DNA of 64,000 bases from Plumapathes pennacea (lineage: Eukaryota > Cnidaria > Anthozoa > Antipatharia > Myriopathidae): assembly GCA_964036295.1 (NCBI GenBank), contig OZ038472.1, positions 5,602,001 through 5,666,000 of the forward strand, given 5' to 3'. The notes below the pieces were generated by a model. That model ran no database searches, was not told where the DNA came from, and saw only the letters and a list, made by a program, of their open reading frames with translations. Made by a program: the position numbers and the translations under genes. Shown here one piece after another: positions 9,051 through 21,000 of the stretch. Every line of letters begins with the position of its first letter. Position 1 is the first letter of the stretch.

Positions 9051-12000
9051 TCACCTCGGCGACTCAAGCTCATCAAAAACATTGGCGTAGGAAGACTTGA
9101 GGAACGCTACGTAGTTCTGCATGCTTCTTGTGGTGCTGTTGGCCTGGTCTAGCCGGTCTCTCATGTCGTGCAACTTAGAGCTGTAGCGTCTCTCAGTCTG
9201 TCAAATTAACAGCAACGACAACAACAACAACAACAACAACGTTAAAGCTAGACAAATTAACTCTAACAACAAACGAAGCTAGAGTTTTGTTAAGACAAAT
9301 TTCTTGCGTAACATATAGTATGTGAGTGTGGCAGATGGTATAACTCGAAGTTGTACCTCTCACAAATAACATAAATGCGTGAATAGGGACTGCAAAGAAT
9401 CAGCGAAAACGATGAAAGAAACGGCAAGAGGGATGTGTGATAAAAACACTTGAAATGACGAGTATTATGATGTAGTGTATTGTTCCTTGGGTACAGTATG
9501 GGACTATCTGGAACTTCGAACGAAAATGAGTTTGATTTGCACGAAAAAGAATCGAGAGTAAAATAGTTATTACAAGAAAAGGGCAACAGCATCTCGGAAA
9601 TGGCCTTTTCTAACAGAAGAAAAGCATGCATTGTCAATGAGTTGACTTGCCTCGTCCTTAGCCCTTTTGAGCTGGGCAGCAGACGCGGTCGCTCGGCTCA
9701 GCTGAGTTTCCAGATCCGTGATTCGAGCTTGGGCTGCACGTTCCTGTGTTGAGATAGAGACAGTCACTCAATCCAATCTTGTTAGGAAATAATTTCGACA
9801 AACATTTATCAACAGAGCACAACTACTAATGCTAATGGGGTAAACATCTAAACAAAGGCTATTTAACATTAGCAACAAAATCCGGTTTGTCGCTCGGAAA
9901 TTGCCATACAGAAAAAAAAAAAAAAAAAAAAAAAATGTTTACCCCCATTTACTCCCTGCACAAATCTCACAAGGGAGGAACATTTGTTTTTCGCATCCGT
10001 TGATACTTATATCGGGGTGGGCACAGGAAAGTTCAAATGGAACGTGGCAATCCATTCGAAACGTACCAACAGGGAAGGCAGGACTACCTTTTCAGACGAT
10101 CCGTTTATTCCGAGAATTTCTCGGTTGGCCGAACCAAAAGCCGTTTTCCATTTACGTTCCAACCGAATTTCCGGAAATTTGGGGTAAATGGTAAGATTCG
10201 CCTATAGCTGGGGTGGGGTGGGTGGGGAAGACTTTGCTCACCTTCGCTTGCGCCTTTTCTTTTTGACTGTCCACCTGTCGCCGCGCTTCAGATAAAGAAT
10301 TCTCCAGTTGTTGTGTCAAGCGCATGTTCTCTGCTCGCAAGTCTTCTATCCTTTGCTGTAAAACAAAAATACAAACTTCACGTTCACAAGGAATGTTTGA
10401 AAACGTCACAAATCTCTAGAATAATAAACCAGGATCATTGGAATCAGCAATTCTTGGTTTGCAATCAATCCCTGGAGACTCAGAATACAAAGAAATCGCA
10501 GCCATATCGGTTCCGAGTACAAATTTGAGGAAGTTTTTGTTAAGTTCCTTTAACATGGCGGGAGTTGTAAACGAAGAATAATTATTACCATGTACGTGTT
10601 AGTGGCTTCACTGAAACTCGTACCGATTGAACAGAAACCAGTTCTAAAGCGTATCTTGACTTGAGAGGCACAGTGAGAGCCAGCCCGGGCAAGAGAAAAG
10701 AGCCTGGGAACGAGGTTGAGTGTAAACCGTGCATACCTGTAACTGATACACGTTTTCTTCTTTCTTGCTGAGGACGGCAATCAGTTCTCGGTTCTGCTGA
10801 TCCGTATCACCAAGCTTCCTGCAGAGAGAACAAAACTACAATGTCAAAACACAACAACAACAACATCAGATCCAAACAAAATCCCCCCCCAGATCAGTAC
10901 TAGACAACGTGCACACGATGTCGCGGCTGATTGCTTTCCAACATTGAGGGAAGGGAGAGGGGAAGTGTGATTGCTGTGTGACAAGCTAAAGCCTGATAAT
11001 GTCCCAGCATTTGTGTAGAATTGTAGATTTATATGGGCAACAAATACATGAAACCAAGCAAACACGAAGTTGAGAGGTCAGGAGTATGTTTTTGCATTTC
11101 GGAATGTCGTTGCTATGAACGTCTGACCTGTCCAGTACTTCGTTCTTGGACTGCAGCGATCTGCTGTCATCTTGTGTCGATCGCCACTTTTCTCTCGCAT
11201 GTTCCAGTTGCTCTGTCTGCATCTCCACCTGGTTACAGCAAATCGAGCAGGCAATGCATGTCGGTCAGAAATCCCAAGGCAAGGTAACAAACCAAAGCGT
11301 GACACCGAGACAAACCAAGACAAAGCGTGACACTTTGAAACAAATCAAACTTATAACACCTAAAATGTCTTTGTCCCGTTTGTTTCATGAAAAAGAGTAA
11401 AGCTGAACCATATAACCGTTTTATAGTGCTATTGCATGACTAAGTATGACATAACCTCTGGTCAGAGCGGTTTTCGAGCGACTGGTTTTTGCGTTTACGA
11501 CCCGTTTCGGATTGGTCCAAACACAATTGATAGCATTCTTGGCCAATTAGAAACAAAAACAAACTCCGATTGCGATATGTTCACGTCAGCAAACAAGTGG
11601 TGATAGCGTTTTTCGCACTGCTGATTGTTCAGTTCTTTAAGATACAGTGAACTCTCTCTAAGGCGGACACCCTCGGGACTAGATTTAGTGTCCGCCTTAG
11701 GAGAGAGTTCAGTTACAGAGAAACAAGTGAAAATCGGCAAAAACTAAATCTGCATGCTATCCGGCTGAGAGAGAGAGTTGGCTATATAATCAAGCCCAAA
11801 TTACTTTCAGTGATGAATCCAAAAGGGGCTAACGTAAACTAAAAAGGTCATTCTAACATCACCTTGGTTTCTGGTTGGTTAAAAGTGTTTTCTTACAATG
11901 ACATTGCTTCTGGTTTAAAAAGTCATCCCAAAACCACTCCGGAAATTCTAGTTCTGCCGTACATGCGAATGCCTTCACATTGTTTGCAAGACTCTCCCAG

Positions 12001-15000
12001 CTTCGACATGATGCTTAGCAAGACACATGAACAGAAAAGTTGAGTGTTCTGGTACCTTTTGAGTGAGGTCCGCTATAAGTTTTGTCTGGTCACTCGCCCG
12101 TCTCTCGTATAACAACAGTTTGTCTTGAGACTCCTGTAGACGCAGCTCTGTGGACTTTTCACACAACGAGATGGAGAGTTATGAACTTAGCAAGGTGTAA
12201 GCCACTTTCACAATCATGCTCAGAAGAATATGGTACTTTTTCTTTTACTGGCCACATAAACGAGTATCTGACAAGTAAATGTCTCTGCTGAGTTTAGTTT
12301 CTATTTGATTGTATTATGAACAGAGGCACAGTTATCCACTCAGCTTGCCATGTTTTATCAATAGGTGGCGCTCAAAGAAGAAAAAAAAAACAAAAAAAAC
12401 AAAACAAAAAAAAAACAAACAAAAAAACAAACAAAAAAAAAAACAATCTAAGCTTCGCGGACTGCACATGATCGTGAAAATGATTTATTCATCGGAAGCA
12501 AAAAGTATTGTAAAACAATTCAAATAATTACAAAACAAGATGAAAACTGACTAAACAAAGTGCAGTATTCGTTGTATTCAACCAACCCCTTACTTTTTTC
12601 GACTATTTGGAAACAACAGCAGCTTTATCTCACTGTGGACTAAGCGTACCTTAAGAACATCCGCCAAAAGTTCCAGCTCAGATATCCGTTGCTGCATCTT
12701 CAATTTACCCTGGAACAGAAAAATAAATCCGATGCCGGGGTCAGAATGTTGGCTAAGTTGTCAATTCCGAGTCTTGTTTCTTCTTATTGGCTGTGACAAT
12801 TTATGTGTTGACTTCTATTGAAATAACAATTTTCCTTGACCAAGCAAGAAGTCCCCTGTTCCTGTTTTCTTCCGACCTGTTGCAACCCTATATCTTACTA
12901 GAAATACGATAATCGCAGATATCCCCTCGCTCTGCCATTGATGGGACTTTTACTTTGGTACTCCCAACAAGAGTATCCTTTGTTTTACCGAAATGTTGAC
13001 TCAATCTTTTCTTCGAAGTCAAGTGCTACACGCAAAGGAAGGAAAAAAAGAATGGTGTGTTATACTTTTGCGTTGAAAAAAAGAGTCGATTGCGTAACGA
13101 AGTACGTATTTCCCACGGTCGGCACGTCAAATTAATTCATACAGTCTGCCAAGCACGTTCTCAAAATTTAATACTCAAATTTTGAAGTTGGTCAGCCGTC
13201 GTAGTACGGGAAAAAAAGAAACACCGATTTTCCAATTTTGAATTCATAATAGGCTTCCTGTGCAATTTGTTTTTACTCTGGATTGCATGCACAAGACTCA
13301 GGCATGCATGTTTAATGAGCTCGAATTGTTTTGTATGTGAACCCGCTCAAAACAACATGATTTCTCCCAGAATCAAAGCAAAACTTGAACAGTTTACTTC
13401 AAATTATACACGGGCTTCAGACCTAGTCATACTTCCAAGGGCTTGTGAACGATTCTCGCTGCAATCACCGCATGTCAAATTACAGTACTTGTTACAGTTT
13501 TAGTCTTGAAAGAAAAAATAAGACATCTGACTAAATCAGTCAAGACTCCAAGTTCCGATTGCTCTGAGCCAATACGGTAGCCGAAACCGGCGACAGAAGC
13601 GTATTAAAACAATACTTCGAGGGAAAATGATCAGCATACAGATTTTATTAATACATTCTTGAAGTGATCGAGTTACAAGATACGGATAGAATATATTTGT
13701 CACGGTGATTGTTCAATTTCCACTGACTAACCTTTGTTGCATGTCCTTTCTGAATAAGTATCTGAGTTTAACACAAAACGGCGTCTGAAGCTCCCGATTT
13801 GCTTTCAAGCGCTGTTCCTTTTGCGAAGCCGTTTCTTCGGCACGCTTCCGTTCATGACGCTGTCGGTTATAACATGTTTGTCGTCTTTTCTCTAGACGTA
13901 TCTGGCGCTGTTCGATCGTTTCACGATTTCGCCTTGCCCGTGCCTGTTCCCTTCTCTTTTGAAGACGAGCTTCGCGAGACCATTCTGTTTCAAGTTTTCC
14001 AGTTTTCAAATTCATTTTCGTGAACGCAGTTACGTATAATTGTTGCTTCGTTCAAATCTTTTTTTTTTTTTTTTTTTTTCGGAATGTCAGTAAAAACACT
14101 GGCGGAGACGCTAATCGATAATTATTACGTCATTGCCCTAGGCACCTGGCCTAAAAGGTCGTACCTGACACACACACGAACATTAAATTTCGAGATGGCG
14201 ACACGCTCAGAGTCTTCAACTTAGGCGATTTTGCTGCATTAGCGTCGTGATTATAACATGCTAGCCGATTGACCCATTATTGTGGAACGAAAATTCCACG
14301 GTAAAAGACCGAAAACGCGTACTGGGTATCTCTAAAAATGCAATACACAGAATTTTGCGTTAAATGGGATGCGAAACACGAGTACTTTTGTAACCATTTT
14401 TAAACTTAAAACCCACCCTGGTAAATTAGCTTTTGATTAATATATAGAGGATATTACACGGAGGCGCGAAGATATGAATTTTATTTTCGAGTGGTAGAAA
14501 CAATATTTTACGAACGAGCGCTTCGCGAGTGAGTAAAATATTGTTTTCACCACGAGAAAATAAAATCCATATCTTCAAGCCGCCGTGTAATTTTCTTTTC
14601 ATTATATTAGACACGAGTGTTTTACGAGAAATTGCACAAAGAACCGTGCAAAAGCGGGAAATGATGCCAACGATATCCTCACTAGTGAGGATATGGAAAA
14701 TACGCCACTCGGGTCCTGGATGTAGTTTCGTATGGATTTTACGCACGTATATTTTCCAGTAAAAAACTCGTGTCTATATAATAAAGTTCACTAGTTTACG
14801 CTATATAGTTAGCTTAGATTAAAATAACAAGCATTTTAATTAATATTAACGCTAGTTTTGTTGCATGTTCTCTTTTATCAATCTTATGCTGGAGTATCTT
14901 AGAATGGTACATCTATAATGCGCATTTGAACACATTTGTGAAATTTGCGCAATACAAATTCCTCTTTATTTGTCTGTTTCCATCTTTAGACACTTGATGA

Positions 15001-18000
15001 TTATCCAGAAAAACCACAGGCTGTCTACATGTACCTTTTCTGCATCCAGGGCGGTTTCTTTTTGTGCTCGCTGGGATTCTTTCTCTGTCTCGTAAAGTCG
15101 GGTTTTGGATTCATCAGCCTCGCGTCGATACCGTTCGATCTGTAAATGGAAATAATTGCAAAATAGATTAACTAAACGATGTTGATTGAATCCCCAGAAC
15201 GCTCACATAACTTCATTATGGTATAGCTTCTCTGTTAAAAATTGACCAAGCACAACACTTAAGCAAACCTCTGCAAAGTAAACCAATTTAGCAAGTAGAT
15301 GAAGTAGAGCAAGTTTTAGAGGTATACATCAAAGAACCTATATAAAATCTATTACTTTGGAAAACTTTGATGTAAATAAAGTTATTTTTCAAAATGACGG
15401 TACTATATATTACTTTACTTTGGTTTAAATACTCTGCAAATTGGCTCTCCAGCAGTTCTGTGTTTTGTTTGTAACAGTCAGCAACGCTTTCTTGCTTTTG
15501 TTTTGCCAGTGTAACGACTCTCTCTGGTAGCTAGTTGGTCCAGAGAGACCGTTACACTGTCAACACATCAACAACAACATCAAAACAAAAAATCTAAAAT
15601 GGGATATGGTACCTGTCAAACAAAGTGAGCTAAATAGCCGCAATAAAGTTCTATCACAACCAATATATCACGTCATAACTTGGACACATAAACTCGTGTG
15701 ATTATTTGAATGAAAGCTGGCTTTTGCTTCCTTCAATTTGACATATCGCATTTACAAAAAATAGAACCTCAGGATTCAATTGGGAAAGATGAAGTCGACC
15801 ACACAGCACTCCGCTGACATAATCAGAGCCGGCGAACACGTTTTGACAAATCCTCCGCACAAGAGTACAATTCCTGGCCGTTTCTTGTACAGCACACAAA
15901 TGAACCGGTACTCCGTTTGCGCAGGAATTTTCCAGCTAATAATAAACGTCTTTGATTTTTGCATGATAATTGGCCGAGAAGTAAACGAAACCCTTTCACT
16001 CCCAAGAGTGATGAACTTGAATTTTCTCCTTCAGTTTCTTTCAGAAATTTGTCATACAGTATGGAGAAGTTGGCTTTTGATACCTCAAATGAAAGCTAAA
16101 AAACTATCAATTGTCACTACATCACTTATGCTCTTTCTTCTTAAAAGATTGAGAGAAACTGTGTTTCGAGATTGAGTGACAGAATTAACGCCGTGAAAAA
16201 ACAATTTTGCTGCCACTTCGAGCGTGAGAACATTTAATAGCAGAGGGTATTATGGGTAAACAACCTTTTCCTTACCCATAATACCCTGCATTTACGAAGG
16301 GCAAACAATCATAACTGTTCCGCTAACGTAGTCTAACACCAATTTTTGTGACTGTAGCATTCCACCATAGGGTTACTTTTTCTGGTAACCAGTGCCAACT
16401 ATACTAACAACATGACATCAGCATTTGTGGACAGCTGAGACTGTTTTCTAGCAACTATCTGCCTACCTGAGCTAACCGATCCTCGTTCAGCTGGAGTACT
16501 TCTATTTGCGAACGAAAAAGCTCTTCCTGCATGCAGTTTGACTAAAAATATTAGGAATACATAGATAATTGTAAAACGCCAACACATGCTTAGACTGTAC
16601 TAACCCAGTTAACACATTCTCTCACTCTCTTCACTGCTCAAAGGGCGTCTAACCAAATCAAATTTTTTCTTTATCAGAAAGGGGCCGTCTCAACCACAGT
16701 CCTTTGCGCGCCGAAGTCTTTGATCACTTTAAGGGCAACCGAAGTCAGAAGATGAATTAGCAACATTTGTATTTAACTCGTTTAAGAAGAATTAATAACT
16801 TTTATTATGACTTTATTTTTTGTGTGTTGGAAACCAAATTTAGCGTTGCAATTTTACGCATTTCAAAAAACACTGACTTGGCTGAGAAGGCCCCTTTTAA
16901 CATAACGGACTCCAACCAACCTATTGTAGCTCCGATTGATATTATTTTATTGTTTGATTATGTAGTATTACTGCATAAAGATACATGTAATATAGTTGTA
17001 GTATAGCAGTATACAATTTTACAATAACACGTCGGTTTCTCGCTTTGTGATTGGCTAATTTTCATCACCAATAAGACAAAAAATCGAGCGCTGACGACAG
17101 TGATTTGGACCAAGAATGCGAGGCTTCAATTTTATCTCAATTCTTGCAAAAGCGACATTTGGCAATTGAAGTGTTCAGTGTATAGCCAGAAGTGTTCAGA
17201 GGCGAAACTCCTTGAGCTTTGTCTTGAAATTGTCGAGAAAACCGAGACAGAAAAACGTCTAGTTTCATTCTTTCCAACTTCCTTGACAGAATATTATTTT
17301 GCTCGCGCGAAATGCTCACGTCAAGTTGTCACTTTTTAGCCAATAAAATGTCGAGAATTTTAACCTCGACCAATTAGAAAGCGAGAGTTTCAAGTTGAAA
17401 AAAATCGCGAAGCCAGAAAAGTCACTCATTTGTTGAGGTTGACAAATACTTGTGAATTTTGTGGCATTGCTAACTTGTTCGGTTAATCGTTCGATAAAAT
17501 GAGAACAGCCACCTTGAATTTTTCGACATTGTCAGATTCTCGGCTGAAATCGTGAAGCGATCTTTGTGGTATCGTGCCTAAACTTGTCCCCAGTCTTGCG
17601 AGCCACACCTTGAAGGCGATAAATCGATTTGCTTTCGAAGTTGAATATATACCATCTGCTGCTTCCGCACATATATTTTTCGATTTTCGTACCGATTAGA
17701 GTTTTTGTGTGGTATCGTAACACAAAGTGTTAACATTTCTCCATATTTTCCCCTTTGTTTTGCAAATTTTGAACTCTAATATTACCGCAGTCTTCATTAC
17801 TCATCGTCCATAAATTCGTAATTCCTTCATTTTTCAAGATCATACTACGCTTGTAAGTTCGTCAGTTTTGTTCAGTCTAAATACCTTCCGCTAGCAACCG
17901 CAACCTTATTTTAGTTTTTATTTTATTTTATTTTACTTTTTTTATTTACTTTTACATTTATTAAATATTCAAACAGACTTTCAAGAGAAAAGGCAAAGCC

Positions 18001-18029
18001 GGTCGGTGGCTTAAGTGGTTTAAAAGTCA

Positions 18030-18064
<35 letters not shown>

Positions 18065-21000
18065 AATTATTGAATCTACGAGCACACAAAATGTCTGCAC
18101 GTCGGTTTATAGCTTCGTCTTTGTCCACCTCCCACACCACCAGTTCCAGCCTGTCAGCAGCTGTGTTCTGATTGCATAGACAATGCCATCCACCAGTCTT
18201 TAAACCGGCTAGCACGGTCGCTGCTTTTAGCTCCGGCAGCTGTGTAGAACTTCTCAAGCTGACAGTAAAATTGTATCCGTTCCACTGAGTCCTTTTGTTT
18301 CCTAGCACTATTTAATGTATTCTTTTGTGAATATAGCTGAAGTGTTGTTGTGATTATTTTTGTTATGGTTTGTTCCGGAACAAAGGGTCCGGTCGCACCT
18401 GACTGGATAGTTCCGCGCCGTTTGCAAATCAGACATTTATCCATATATTACGTAACGTTTTGCAAGACAGGGCTCAGTAACAAGTGCAAAAGTGTACGAA
18501 ATTGGCAGCTGGTATGCGATGATTGACTGGAAATTGTCATATCTTTACAGGCACCGACAACATCATAGTGCGCGAACGATGTTTCGGAGTATAAGACGCA
18601 ACGGATGTATGAAGCTGAGTGTCGCAGCTTTTCTCTTCGTTGTCATGTTTTATCTTCTATTCTTCAATATGTTGTTGGATTCACCCGGCCCTGAGTTTCA
18701 GTGTTCAGTACCGTTCGCGTACGGCGAGATGTGTCCGAAATCATACACGGAACTTGGAGGCGTTTGCGAAATGAATTCTAATGGCGCCTTCAGGTGCCCT
18801 GACATTCGTAGAAAGGCAAACACAACCTTGCGGCAAACACAGTTAGTGATAACTCGCATGATACGTTTGTTTGATCTTGTTGCACGGAAGCATGGAATTC
18901 GTTACTGGCTTCATTCAGGGACTCTTATCGGTGCGGCGAGGCACAACGGCAGCTTACCGTGGGAACATGATGGAGACATCGAGATGCCTTTGGAAGATTA
19001 CATCAAGTTCTTCAAGTATGCGTCTAAAGAACTTCCAGATGATATATTTTTCCAGAATACGAAATCTGACTCGAATTTGCCATGCGACTCTGGAGCGCCT
19101 CACAAAGAGGTTGGATGCTACAAAAGACCGCGCAATCCCCGACTTCGAGACAAGAAGAGCTGCTACAAATACTGTCAAAATCACGGCTGCAAATGGCACG
19201 ATGGCATACAGGTGGACATCTTTGTCATGGACTCGAGCACAGCAGCCGAGTTTCCGCTGCACGAGATGAAATTTGAAGGGTTTCGCTTTCCAGTGTCTAA
19301 CAACTGGCTGAAGAAACTGGAAGATGAGTTTGGACGGGGAATAATGAAGTTACCTGTTGTCAGGGAAAGGAAACCAAAGGCACTAGCTGACACACTTCAT
19401 TCTTGTGAGGAACTCGCAGTTTCACGTTAGCGTGGATCTGGAGTCTTTTCAGGTTATATACATGCTGAGGGTTTATACAGCTTTTTAATATTAAGATTCA
19501 AGCTCCAACTGTTTCAGCGGTTTACGAGTGCTGACGGAACAGTGACTGCGGCATTGCCTATGCCAAGTGAAACGAAGTAACATCTAATTATAATACCGAA
19601 ACCATAATACCAGCAAACCTAATACCCTTTCTAAAATGAAAATGGAAATGACCACGAGTCTTCACTACTGGAGTCCATTTCGATTTGAATCTAGGCATGC
19701 CGACTTGCCAGATGCCAGATATTCTTTACAGAACAATATTTCAAAACAAACAGTCGCATTTGAATGGTGACGATAGAAAATATTTCGAAATCACAGAGAG
19801 TTTAGGAATGTCATTAATAAAATATGATTTCAAGTACGATTTTAATAAGATCGTCAGTTTAGGCCCTGTTTATATGAGAAAAAGCAAGGCTGTACTGGTT
19901 CTCATTTTCTATCCTGCGATCAGCGGCCATTGTGCGAAACACGGCAACGAAAGCGTAGAGACCTCAAGAGTTATTTCTATACAATATAGTGTATAATTAC
20001 TTAAGAAATATAAATCGTGCGCCGTGTTTACATAGCCTGATGCAAACACGAGAGGGAGTTTAGGAGAACGAGAAAGTTTGTGTAAACCCGAGCCGTTCGG
20101 TTTTCAATGTTCACTGTAAGTTGCCTGTGGCTCAGTTCAACAATTCAGTGGGTTTATCCTTTCCGCTGTTATTTCAAAGAAACTCGATTGCTAGCGAACT
20201 GTTTCTGCCCAGCGCTAAATAATCTTTCATCAATCATTCCTTCTGCCACAACCGCCGTTGTCGTTTCTTTGCTGGAGGCTTATAATTTCTTGTTTTTCTC
20301 GTAAACTCAGGTCAAATGAAGAATCGGGAACTTCACTTAAATCGAGCAGTCCAAACATTTGTCGCACTGCGCAACCTCAAAGCAATATAACACACTTTCC
20401 ATGTTACATGGCCTCATGCAAACACGGTTGGGAACCAATCAGAGCGCTCGTTATAACTTTTATTTTATAAATGATGATAATAATTCTTGAGTACAAAATA
20501 ACAACTGGGGGCTTGCGGGTGAGCAGATGTCACTCACCAACAAAGGAGTCGTTTCCCGTTTAAACCTTTTCGCACTTCCCTCCTAGCTGGTCACGCAACA
20601 AGGTAACAGCCTGAAGCAACCCCCCCCCCCCCCCCCCACCCCCCACCCCCCCACCATAATGAAACGTTGGCAGACTTTGTTTCAGCGAAACCGAACACGT
20701 GGCCATCCACGCGAAGCTAAGCTCACTGAATGAAAACGAAAATACTGTACCAGCAGCATAACGAAATGTGGACACCTTGCTAAATTTTCCAAGTTCCAAA
20801 CACTTGCAGACTTGTATTTCGAGAGCGTGTGGAAAACTCACACATTTCAGAATCTCACCCAAGAAATTGCCCAGCGCTATGGGAGTTAATATTGAACGTG
20901 GGTTAAGCCAAGAAGCCTCTACTTTTATGATAATAGGGCCAAAAGTAACACTAGCTTTATTCCTTGTAGGCGTAACTGGGATTCTCGCGCAAGTTGCTAC

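Noticed and set aside
18492-18578. Upstream start for LicD copy 4
   Set aside because: The frame begins at GTG; the ATG at 18579 matches the start context and N-terminus of copy 2.
19685-19996. 103-residue plus-strand ORF after LicD copy 4
   Set aside because: Low-complexity AT-rich composition, no motif, no counterpart beside the other copies.
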